From Desulfotignum sp. (GTDB lineage: Bacteria; Desulfobacterota; Desulfobacteria; Desulfobacterales; Desulfobacteraceae): 27,896 nt of DNA. The stretch is from the NCBI GenBank assembly GCA_021737445.1, contig JAIPDY010000008.1, positions 1 through 27,896 on the forward strand, in the 5' to 3' direction. Made by a program: the position numbers and the translations under genes. Shown here in pieces: positions 21,183-27,896 of the stretch. Each line of letters starts with the position of its first letter. Positions within the stretch are counted from its first letter, which is position 1. The notes beneath the pieces were generated by a model that did no database searches, was not told where the DNA came from, and saw only the letters and a program-made list of their open reading frames with translations.

Positions 21183-23786
21183 TTATTTGAAAAGTTTCTG
21201 GATCTTATTGCCAAATGTCACCACCTGGTTAAATGGAAGATTCAGGTTCACATCCAGCTTGATACCCTGGAAATGGGATCCGGGACTCTGGGCATCCACC
21301 CGGACAAAGGCACCGATCTCTTTTTTATAAACAAAAGGAAGGGCTCGGCCAGGTTTTCCATCCAGCGACATATTCATTGTCAGGGTATCGCCATGGGTAT
21401 TGAAGGTGAGCCTGGCCCAGGTATAATCAAAATCCCTTAACGCTTCTCTGGCCAGGTCCAACTGGCTGAACTGGGGAGAATCCATTGGAATCCCTGCCAC
21501 CAGCTTTTGGGTGTTGTGGATGACAATCCGCCCCCCCTGCCCCGGGGTTGAAAATAAAAATGCATTGTCAAAAGAGATCTCCCCATCTTTTAAAACCAGC
21601 GGGATACGGCCGTTGAGGGAGCCTTTTCCCTGGGATTCAAATCCACCTATCTGTTCCAGCAGCCGGGTCAACTGAATCCGGTCGCAGTAAAAAGTCACGG
21701 CAGCAGACCGTTCCAAAGAAGGGATCCGGATCGATTCTGTGGACACCAGGCCCCCGGCCCAGTTTACCCTGGCATTTTCAAGCAGCAGGGACAAACCTGG
21801 TTCCAGAGTGAACCTGATCCTTGCATCAGTTGCGTTGAAGTCTCCGGCCTGGATCCGGTCAATGGTCAGTTCCTGGCCCGGAAAAGAAGCCGGTGCCAGC
21901 AAGTCTTTAAAGGCCAGGCGGCCCCGGATGCCTGATGCCGTCATATTCAGGTCCGGCAGAGACAGGGTGCCGTCATGAATGATCAGGTCTGCACCGGTGG
22001 TAATCTTGTGATTTTCCCATAAAAAATGCCCGGCAGCAGTTACATCCAGATCATATTCTCCTGTCCAGGCAGCCTGGGGCATGAGATGCTCGAACCGGAA
22101 CAAAGAGAACCGGAATCTGTCGGATACCGCTTCCAACTGCAGGCGGGGGCCGGGGTTCATGCCGGCGGATCCCCTGAATCTGATGGTCAGATCATCGGTA
22201 TCCGGCACCTGAAGGTTTCCGTCAAACCGGATTTCTGCCTCACCGGACCGGTGAATACTGCCGGTCCCTCCCAGATACGCCCGGTTGTCAATCATCAGTT
22301 TTTCCACTGAAAACCGGCCGGAACGGTCTGTACCAGGAAAGGTTACTGGCAACCGTGCCCATATGCCCTGGACATGGAGATTTCTGGCAGGAACCGTCAG
22401 ATCTCCGGAAATCAGTTCCGTTGTCAGATCCACCCGGGGATGCACGGTCAACAGGTCATTCATATTCAGCAAGATGGTACCTGCCGTGTCCATCCGCCTG
22501 AACCGGATCATTCCGTCCGGGTCTTTCAACTGCATCCCGGACAGGTGAGATTGCAGATCAAACATCAGGGAGCCGCTGTCAAAATTTCCCTGTATATCTG
22601 ATTCAACCGATCCCTGTTCCACAGACACCTCCACACCTTCCCGCTGAATGGCAGTTTTCAAAAAAGAAACCACCAGGCTGCCTGTGATAACCTGGTCCCT
22701 GATCTGCAGGGACAGGGCTGCCTGGGGACGATCCAGGCCGGCAGAAACAAGCCCCTGTTGCAGGGTCAGCATCTCCATGGGCTGGGTTTCACAGGTCAGG
22801 TCAATCTCCTGAATGCCGGAGCCTGACGGATTCAGGGTCAGAAGTGTCCGCCCAAAAACAGACAGGTTTTGGAAATCAGGATGAGACAAACCCAGTTCTC
22901 CCAGAACTGTGACCTGGTTTCCCTGTTTTAAAATCCGTGCTGTGGCGCGGGGTATCTGCGGCCCGTCAGGACCGGACAGATCCAGGCCGGACAGAGACAC
23001 CTGCCAGTTATTGCGGGACAATTTTTCCACAAACAGATCAGGGGAACCGGAAAGCACCTGGCCCATCTTTCGGGGAAAAAAGCTTACCAGATTTCCCAGT
23101 TCAAAGGAGCGGGCCTCCAGCCGGAAGGTTTCCATGCCTGAAGTAAAATTGATCCGGGAAGTTATGGTGATCGGCTGCCCAAAAGGATACAGCACGGCAT
23201 TACACACAGCGGTTCCACGGTTTTTGTTCAACAAAAGGGAGATATCAAAGGGGATCTGAATGGTTTTATTGTCCATGGTCAGCACCAGTTTGCCATTATT
23301 GACAATAACCTGTTCAGGCAAAAAAGTGATGTATGGGGCCAGCACGTTATTGAATGCCTTGCCGTATCCTGCTGCGGGAGACCGTGCAGCAGATGTGCCG
23401 GTTTTATCCGGCAAAGATGGCAGATCTGTTCCCATAAAAATACCGTCGACAACCATGCCTTTTTTAGGGTCATACAGGGCATTTACCTGAAGACCGGACA
23501 GGGTCAGCCTTTTTGGTGCCGGCAGGTTGAATCCGCCAAGATCATAGGTGATGTCTGCCAGGTCCACACGGACGTCTGCGCCCCACTCCAGATCCGACAC
23601 CAGGGTCCGGGTCACCCCCACATGCGACACCTTAAACCGCAGGTTCTGTTCTGCAAGCACCTTATGATACCTTTGTTCCATGATCTTCTGGGCCACAAAC
23701 GGCAGATTGGCAGCCAGAATGGCCAGGCCCAGTGCCAGCCCCCCCAATACTATCAGAACGCGTATGCTAAAAATTTTAAACCGCAT
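21183..23786 (-). CDS. ydbH: YdbH-like AsmA-family intermembrane lipid transport protein
   Basis: The 867-aa protein has one N-terminal inner-membrane anchor (about 8-28) and then a long periplasmic part made almost entirely of beta strands, as expected for a repeating beta-groove (RBG/AsmA-like) bridge. In E. coli the related YdbH spans the periplasm with YnbE and acts redundantly with TamB and YhdP in moving phospholipid to the outer membrane. Supporting evidence is the size (E. coli YdbH is of similar length), the C-terminal segment with FVRVDAQSPGSHFQG and DVNLNLPFNQVVTFG, and the ynbE and ydbL genes directly downstream. The start overlaps the rhomboid gene end by 11 nt; the ribosome binding site is weak, suggesting coupled translation. 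Confidence 0.88.
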   Translation of the reverse strand: MRFKIFSIRVLIVLGGLALGLAILAANLPFVAQKIMEQRYHKVLAEQNLRFKVSHVGVTRTLVSDLEWGADVRVDLADITYDLGGFNLPAPKRLTLSGLQVNALYDPKKGMVVDGIFMGTDLPSLPDKTGTSAARSPAAGYGKAFNNVLAPYITFLPEQVIVNNGKLVLTMDNKTIQIPFDISLLLNKNRGTAVCNAVLYPFGQPITITSRINFTSGMETFRLEARSFELGNLVSFFPRKMGQVLSGSPDLFVEKLSRNNWQVSLSGLDLSGPDGPQIPRATARILKQGNQVTVLGELGLSHPDFQNLSVFGRTLLTLNPSGSGIQEIDLTCETQPMEMLTLQQGLVSAGLDRPQAALSLQIRDQVITGSLVVSFLKTAIQREGVEVSVEQGSVESDIQGNFDSGSLMFDLQSHLSGMQLKDPDGMIRFRRMDTAGTILLNMNDLLTVHPRVDLTTELISGDLTVPARNLHVQGIWARLPVTFPGTDRSGRFSVEKLMIDNRAYLGGTGSIHRSGEAEIRFDGNLQVPDTDDLTIRFRGSAGMNPGPRLQLEAVSDRFRFSLFRFEHLMPQAAWTGEYDLDVTAAGHFLWENHKITTGADLIIHDGTLSLPDLNMTASGIRGRLAFKDLLAPASFPGQELTIDRIQAGDFNATDARIRFTLEPGLSLLLENARVNWAGGLVSTESIRIPSLERSAAVTFYCDRIQLTRLLEQIGGFESQGKGSLNGRIPLVLKDGEISFDNAFLFSTPGQGGRIVIHNTQKLVAGIPMDSPQFSQLDLAREALRDFDYTWARLTFNTHGDTLTMNMSLDGKPGRALPFVYKKEIGAFVRVDAQSPGSHFQGIKLDVNLNLPFNQVVTFGNKIQKLFK

Positions 23787-24750
23787 TTTTAATCAGTATG
23801 CTTAAAAGCATATCTCCCTTTGGCTGTCCGGGCAGGGACCGGCCCATGCCAGCCAGTTTCAGCCGGGTTCCCTGGCGGACTCCCGGGGGAATGGTTACCC
23901 GGTACAACGGTTTATGAAATCCCCAGGGAATAGTCACCAGTTTCCGGGTGCCGGTCAAAGCTTCCAGAGATGAAATTTCAATTGTGCCGCTCAGATCCCG
24001 GTCATTGGGTGCAGGAGTTGCCAAAATTGTCTGCAGCCGGGGAGAATGCCGTTTTTTTGTAAACTGCCGGATCTTCTGCCGGGCCCCGGTTCCGGGCAAA
24101 TGCTGGTTGAGCTTCACCAGAGCCAGGCCTGCGATGAACCCCCCGATATGGGCCCACCAGGCAATGCCGGCACCAGTCCCCTGACCGGCGGCATTGAAAA
24201 ACTGCATGAAAAACCAGAACCCCAGAAAAACAAAGGCTGGTATCTCAATGAACCAGGGGATAATAATGATAGGCACCACTGTCAGTATTTTGGATCTGGG
24301 ATATAACAGAAAATAGGCTCCCATGACACCGGCAATGGCGCCGCTGGCACCAATGGTGGGAACCATGGAAAACCGATTGAGCATAAAATGAAACGCTCCG
24401 GAAATCAGTCCGCACAGCACATAGAATCCCAAAAATCGGACCGATCCGAAATGAGATTCCACATTGTCACCAAAAATATACAATGACCACATGTTTCCCA
24501 GCAGGTGCCAGAACCCGCCATGGAGAAACATATAGGTAAACAAAGAAACGATATGGTTAACCACGGAAAAGTGCCGGGACACCTCCTGCACAGTGTATTT
24601 ACCCGGCACCAGGCCGTAAAGATAATAAAATGCCTCATCATGCAGTCCCACCTGGATCTGGAACAGCCATGCCAGCAGATTGATTCCCATCAACCCATAG
24701 GTGACCACGGGAACGCAGTCAGAAACCTGGTTGTCCCGAATGGGTATCAT
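23776..24750 (-). CDS. Rhomboid intramembrane serine protease fused to a DnaJ C-terminal domain
   Basis: The 324-aa protein has a six-to-seven-helix rhomboid domain (about 1-215). The start MIPIRDNQ is typical. The fold motif FLHGGFWHLLGN contains H77, H82 and N86. The catalytic dyad is S137 in GASGAIAG and H201 in WWAHIGGF. After a basic linker (about 220-250), residues 252-324 resemble DnaJ/CbpA C-terminal substrate-binding domain I: IEISSLEALTG, VTIPPGVRQGTRLKLAGMG and PKGDMLLSILI. The J domain and CxxCxGxG zinc repeats are absent. Rhomboids cleave within or near membrane helices; the substrate here is unknown. The ATG overlaps the upstream SLOG stop as ATGA, and the end overlaps ydbH by 11 nt. 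Confidence 0.88.
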   Translation of the reverse strand: MIPIRDNQVSDCVPVVTYGLMGINLLAWLFQIQVGLHDEAFYYLYGLVPGKYTVQEVSRHFSVVNHIVSLFTYMFLHGGFWHLLGNMWSLYIFGDNVESHFGSVRFLGFYVLCGLISGAFHFMLNRFSMVPTIGASGAIAGVMGAYFLLYPRSKILTVVPIIIIPWFIEIPAFVFLGFWFFMQFFNAAGQGTGAGIAWWAHIGGFIAGLALVKLNQHLPGTGARQKIRQFTKKRHSPRLQTILATPAPNDRDLSGTIEISSLEALTGTRKLVTIPWGFHKPLYRVTIPPGVRQGTRLKLAGMGRSLPGQPKGDMLLSILIKNAV

Positions 24751-25556
24751 TTGACGATCCGCAGCAGACAAGCCTGTTCACAGGCGCATTTCAAGGCTTT
24801 GATGACTGTCATGACCGCATCTTCAATGGTAAAGTACGACAGTTTTGTTTGCTGCCGGCAGGCTTTAACCAGAGATCTGTTTCCCGCATCCAGACCCAGC
24901 CGGAACCGCAGGTGATCCAGCCAGGAAAAATACAAAATTTTGATATCCGCAGGGTTCAGGCGGGCGATCTTAGTTTTTGCCTTTAGAGACAGATCCGGCA
25001 TCAGCAGATCCACAGCCGCATCAACAGCATCCGGGAAAGCCGGGTCTGAACACAAAGAAAGATCAAGAGGCGAGGTTTTTTCCTGTGACAGAAACTCCAG
25101 ATAAACCAGTGTTTCCAGGATCATTTTAACATCCGCATAAATCCCTGGATCATGGCTGGCACGGGGACCTGCCACATTCAATACCCGGATATTGTTTTCA
25201 CCAACAAAGGACTGGAGTATCATGGCTGTCTCAAACGGGTCATTGATCAAAAGATCCACTGCTAAATATGGTTTTGCCTCATTTTTTGCCAGCTCCCTGG
25301 TCAGTTTTGAGCCTCCGGTAAGATGCCTGCGGAATAAGATAACTGTTCCCTGGGAATCCAGAATATTCTGGCGAGTCCGGTCCCGGTAATCGGTGGTGGG
25401 CATCACAGCCAGTCTGTAACGTGACGGCAACGGGCCGGATTCGGTTCTTCTGCCCCTGGGAATCCACCCGCCGTGGGGAATATTGTATTTGACCGCCACA
25501 TCCAGTGCTGCCTGGTCTGCACCGGTCTGACCGCCGGATATTATTTTGTCTATCAT
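24747..25556 (-). CDS. SLOG-fold protein (YpsA-related, putative molybdenum carrier family) with helical C-terminus
   Basis: The 269-aa protein begins with the SLOG/YpsA-type nucleotide- or ligand-binding signature SGGQTGADQAALD (about 7-19), followed by GGWIPRGRRTE and a GSKLTRELA segment. This corresponds to the family annotated as putative molybdenum carrier (cpYpsA-related SLOG). Residues from about 165 form a separate helical region (KAKTKIARLNPADIKILYF, then a helix near the end) that I do not recognise. The ATG at 25556 is chosen because AGGTG lies 6 nt upstream; a GTG three codons earlier is less likely. It is the first gene of the rhomboid-ydbH-ynbE-ydbL run and overlaps the rhomboid gene as ATGA. 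Binding of molybdenum is a family label, not shown here. Confidence 0.8.
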   Translation of the reverse strand: MIDKIISGGQTGADQAALDVAVKYNIPHGGWIPRGRRTESGPLPSRYRLAVMPTTDYRDRTRQNILDSQGTVILFRRHLTGGSKLTRELAKNEAKPYLAVDLLINDPFETAMILQSFVGENNIRVLNVAGPRASHDPGIYADVKMILETLVYLEFLSQEKTSPLDLSLCSDPAFPDAVDAAVDLLMPDLSLKAKTKIARLNPADIKILYFSWLDHLRFRLGLDAGNRSLVKACRQQTKLSYFTIEDAVMTVIKALKCACEQACLLRIVK

Positions 25557-25570
25557 GTGAAGCACCTGTT

Positions 25571-25599
25571 TTGCAAAAACATCTTTTCTATCATATCAA
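25571..25599 (+). promoter_or_regulatory. Candidate sigma70 promoter for the HD-domain gene
   Basis: TTGCAA (25571-25576), then 17 nt, then TATCAA (25594-25599), which overlaps the -10 of the opposing SLOG promoter by 2 nt. The match is modest. Confidence 0.3.
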
Positions 25600-25617
25600 T
25601 AAAGCGTATAACTGCAA
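25590..25617 (-). promoter_or_regulatory. Candidate sigma70 promoter for the SLOG-rhomboid-ydbH operon
   Basis: On the minus strand TTGCAG (25612-25617), then 16 nt, then TATGAT (25590-25595). The expected start is near 25583, about 27 nt before the ATG at 25556. Confidence 0.4.
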
Positions 25618-25626
25618 TAGAAATTT

Positions 25627-26187
25627 ATGAAAATACCCACCCGAAAACAATGCTTTCAGCTCATCCAGAGCATGGGGATGATGGATCACATAGTGGACCA
25701 TTCAGTCATGGTCGGCAATGTTACCCTCTGCCTGTGCCGGCACTTGAAACAAACCACCCCGTCCCTTAATGTGGAACTTGCCACAGCAGCCGCCCTGCTC
25801 CATGATATCACCAAAACCCGCAGTTTTGATACCGGAGAACTGCACTCTGAAACCGGCGGAAAGCTGTTGGAAAATCTGGGATACCCTGAAGTGGGCAACA
25901 TCATCCGCCAGCATGTCATCCTGGATGTCTGCAAAGAAACCGCCCCCATATCAGAACAGGAAATCGTCAATTATGCTGACAAACGGGTTCTTCATGACTC
26001 TGTTGTATCTTTGTCCAGGCGCCTGGCATATATCCGGGTCAAATACGGAAACCAGAACAGCATGCAGGACCGGATCGACATGATGTGGAAGATGACTGTT
26101 GCGCTTGAAAAAAAACTGTTCAGGCAGATCTCTTTTTTACCGGCTCAGTTGCAAGACAGTATCCTGCCGGACATCAAACCTTTGTAA
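25627..26187 (+). CDS. HD-domain (HDIG-type) phosphohydrolase
   Basis: The 186-aa cytosolic protein has the HD metal-binding pattern: H25 in IVDHSVMVG, H59-D60 in ALLHDITK, H96 in IIRQHVIL and D118 in NYADKR. HD proteins hydrolyse phosphate esters of nucleotides or related compounds; this size and the HDITK motif resemble small HDIG proteins such as the YqeK type, but the substrate cannot be told. The upstream ribosome binding site is poor (AATAGAAA). It is transcribed divergently from the SLOG operon and converges on the GTPase gene with 37 nt between the stop codons. Confidence 0.82.
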   Translation: MKIPTRKQCFQLIQSMGMMDHIVDHSVMVGNVTLCLCRHLKQTTPSLNVELATAAALLHDITKTRSFDTGELHSETGGKLLENLGYPEVGNIIRQHVILDVCKETAPISEQEIVNYADKRVLHDSVVSLSRRLAYIRVKYGNQNSMQDRIDMMWKMTVALEKKLFRQISFLPAQLQDSILPDIKPL

Positions 26188-26224
26188 ATAAAAAAATTTT
26201 GCCGGCAGCTCCAGTCCAGGGTTG

Positions 26225-27896
26225 CTATTTTAATTGAGAAATATCCTGCCGGATCTGCTTGAGCCGGGATATAATGCAGGATAATTTTTCTTTCTGGGCC
26301 TGTTTTCTGGCATGATCAAGTTCAAAAATCGCTGCCATGTCAGTATCTAAAGATTCATATAATGAAAACCGCTCATGGATCTTATCTGTAAAATCCCGTG
26401 TAACCGCCTGGATCAGGGGGGTGAAATACCGGTTTTTCAACCGGATGTGAAACAGATCGATCTGGGGCGTCACCCCTTGCAGGGTTTGTTTTTTTATCTT
26501 CCGGGCTGCGGTATCAAACCCGGGGGTAAAGGAGAACGATGTGTGCTTGTTGAACAGGGTTGAAAACAGCTGTGCAGCAGATTTAAGTCCCATGCCGGTC
26601 AATGCATCCACCTGTATCCTGCCGGAATACCGGGGTGAAATGGTGATCTCCGGCAATGTCAGGCCCAGTATCTTTTTTATGGCCTGGACATCCACTCCTG
26701 CCTGGGATTGTCTGTGTTTTGACTCCAGCCGGGCGGTCATGGCATCATCTTCAGGTGCCATGTTCTGAAAAGATTTTAAAAAATCGACCTGATAGGAGTC
26801 CAAAAGCGATTGAAAATATTTTTGAATCCGCTTTTCCTGCCGGATGACCAGGATCTTGATATCAGGCATGATATGGCTAATGACAAACAGGTCCAGATCT
26901 CTTTTAAAATCCTGAAACATAAGATAAAGCATTTTTTTAACCCCCAGTTCCTTTATCCGGTTCTGGTAGGGGACTGCATCCAGCTGGGTTAGCTGTACAA
27001 ACTCTCTGATTTTCTGCCCGATATGGATGGCATCTTTTGCAAACGCATTTTCAAGATGGGTATCAACTTCCCGGATTAATCCGGACACGACCCCTGGGAT
27101 GGAATGGTCCACAATGGATTTGAGGTGGACCGTGCTGTTTTGTATCTGTGTGATTCTGTTTTTTGCATGTTCCCGGCCAGTTATATCCGTGTCCAGCATT
27201 TCCATGAACAGTATCGCTTTTTTTTCCATTGACCTGACCATCTGCAACAGCCGTTCCAGGTGGCTGGAAATCAGCAGCCTGTGGTGATGCCGGGCCAGCA
27301 GACTTGAAAGGCGCTCATAAAACCGGGAGGCGTTTTTTGTGCAGCAGGCTGCCATGGCAGCATCATCCTGCCAGAGGGCCAGTCGTTTTCTGTTACGCTG
27401 GCTCAATTTTTTCTCCATGGCACAGAATAGATCCAGGAGCGCGGAAAAAGAGTACACCTCAGGAGATGGTGAAACAAATTCAAGGTCATGGATGATCCGG
27501 GACTCAATGGCCAGCAGATCATCCAGGGTATCATGCTCAGACAGGTCACAATTGTTCACAAAAAGTATGTTTTCAAACAGGCCCATCCCCCTGATGATCT
27601 TTAAAAAACGGATGTCTGACCGGCGCAGGCCGGTTCTGGAACTAATGCAGTAAATGATGAGATTGGATTGCTGGATATAGGTGACAATCCGGGCCAGCTG
27701 GGTGGGATCTGTGGAATCAGCCCCCTGGCAGTCAGCTAATTCAATCCGGGGATCCAGGGTTTTTCCAAACAGTTCCAGGCACACATCTGCCACATAAAAC
27801 GCTTTGGCACCATCTCCGGTAAAGGCTTTATGGTCTTCAAACTGCTTTCCTTCAAAAACCAGGCATTCCCGATCAGCTCCCACTTTGTTCCGGCAG
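26225..27896 (-). CDS. Dynamin-like GTPase, 5' end outside the window
   Basis: At least 557 codons are present and the frame stays open to the right edge, so the N-terminus, including the P-loop (G1), is missing. The visible GTPase part has a G3 motif DCQG (27722-27733) and a G4-like NNCD (27545-27556) preceded by ENILFVNN. Beyond it, a long helical region (QNRIKELGVKKML, RQEKRIQKYFQSLLDS) has the stalk-like character of bacterial dynamin-related proteins. The G4 Lys is replaced by Asn. No transmembrane segment is obvious. Membrane remodelling is the usual role of the superfamily, but the exact family is uncertain. A GTG at 27881-27883 is internal, not a start. Confidence 0.7.
   Translation of the reverse strand, partial: CRNKVGADRECLVFEGKQFEDHKAFTGDGAKAFYVADVCLELFGKTLDPRIELADCQGADSTDPTQLARIVTYIQQSNLIIYCISSRTGLRRSDIRFLKIIRGMGLFENILFVNNCDLSEHDTLDDLLAIESRIIHDLEFVSPSPEVYSFSALLDLFCAMEKKLSQRNRKRLALWQDDAAMAACCTKNASRFYERLSSLLARHHHRLLISSHLERLLQMVRSMEKKAILFMEMLDTDITGREHAKNRITQIQNSTVHLKSIVDHSIPGVVSGLIREVDTHLENAFAKDAIHIGQKIREFVQLTQLDAVPYQNRIKELGVKKMLYLMFQDFKRDLDLFVISHIMPDIKILVIRQEKRIQKYFQSLLDSYQVDFLKSFQNMAPEDDAMTARLESKHRQSQAGVDVQAIKKILGLTLPEITISPRYSGRIQVDALTGMGLKSAAQLFSTLFNKHTSFSFTPGFDTAARKIKKQTLQGVTPQIDLFHIRLKNRYFTPLIQAVTRDFTDKIHERFSLYESLDTDMAAIFELDHARKQAQKEKLSCIISRLKQIRQDISQLK

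Noticed and set aside
1..27896. Mobile elements, CRISPR array or phage genes
   Set aside because: No transposase, integrase, regularly spaced repeats or terminal inverted repeats were seen. Gene content is core metabolism and information processing.

Overview
The window looks like a chromosomal core region of a Desulfobacterota (deltaproteobacterial) bacterium, most likely a sulfate reducer of the Desulfobacterales. This is inferred from overall protein character: a long RpoD with a Lys-rich linker, a SEC-C-tagged methionine aminopeptidase, a DUF4911 protein next to miaB, and many B12/radical-SAM and small helical proteins. No 16S rRNA is present, so the genus is not fixed. G+C is moderate and uneven: by hand count, 26/60 in 2101-2160 (dnaG) and 39/60 in 12061-12120 (DUF711). 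I saw no insertion sequence, phage, integrase or CRISPR array.

Layout. 1-12 (-) is the 5' end of a tRNA that resembles tRNA-Ile and runs off the left edge. 75-5198 (-) holds hisB, hisA, then dnaG and rpoD. An 18-bp perfect palindrome sits in the dnaG-rpoD promoter region. 5392-6159 (-) holds two tandem tRNA-Leu genes (CAG, TAG) and an isochorismatase-family hydrolase starting 24 nt after the second tRNA. Divergent from these, 6278-10054 (+) is ribF-def-fmt-rsmB: flavin cofactor synthesis, formylation of initiator Met-tRNA, deformylation, and 16S rRNA methylation. 10200-15768 (+) is a five-gene run with tiny gaps: rpe, a double-ACT protein, a DUF711/UPF0210 protein, an Fsr-like MFS transporter and a B12-type radical SAM protein. 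The last gene converges on and overlaps map. 15697-18146 (-) is DUF4911-miaB-map, with 11-nt overlaps. 18314-20562 (+) has recJ and a small unrecognised helical protein.

20586-25556 (-) is the most unusual part. A SLOG-fold protein, a rhomboid protease fused to a DnaJ C-terminal substrate-binding domain, and a YdbH-YnbE-YdbL set form one run, with overlaps at three of the four junctions. YdbH/YnbE are known in E. coli as an intermembrane bridge for lipid homeostasis, so a rhomboid with a chaperone-like domain directly upstream suggests a link between membrane proteolysis and envelope lipid transport. 25627-26187 (+) is an HD-domain protein. The right edge (26225-27896, -) is a 5'-truncated dynamin-like GTPase.

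Most genes are housekeeping and confidently named. The functions of the DUF711 operon, the SLOG-rhomboid-YdbH operon, the 140-aa protein and the GTPase are open. Promoters were picked by eye from hexamer matches and spacing. No gap longer than 300 bases lacks a gene.
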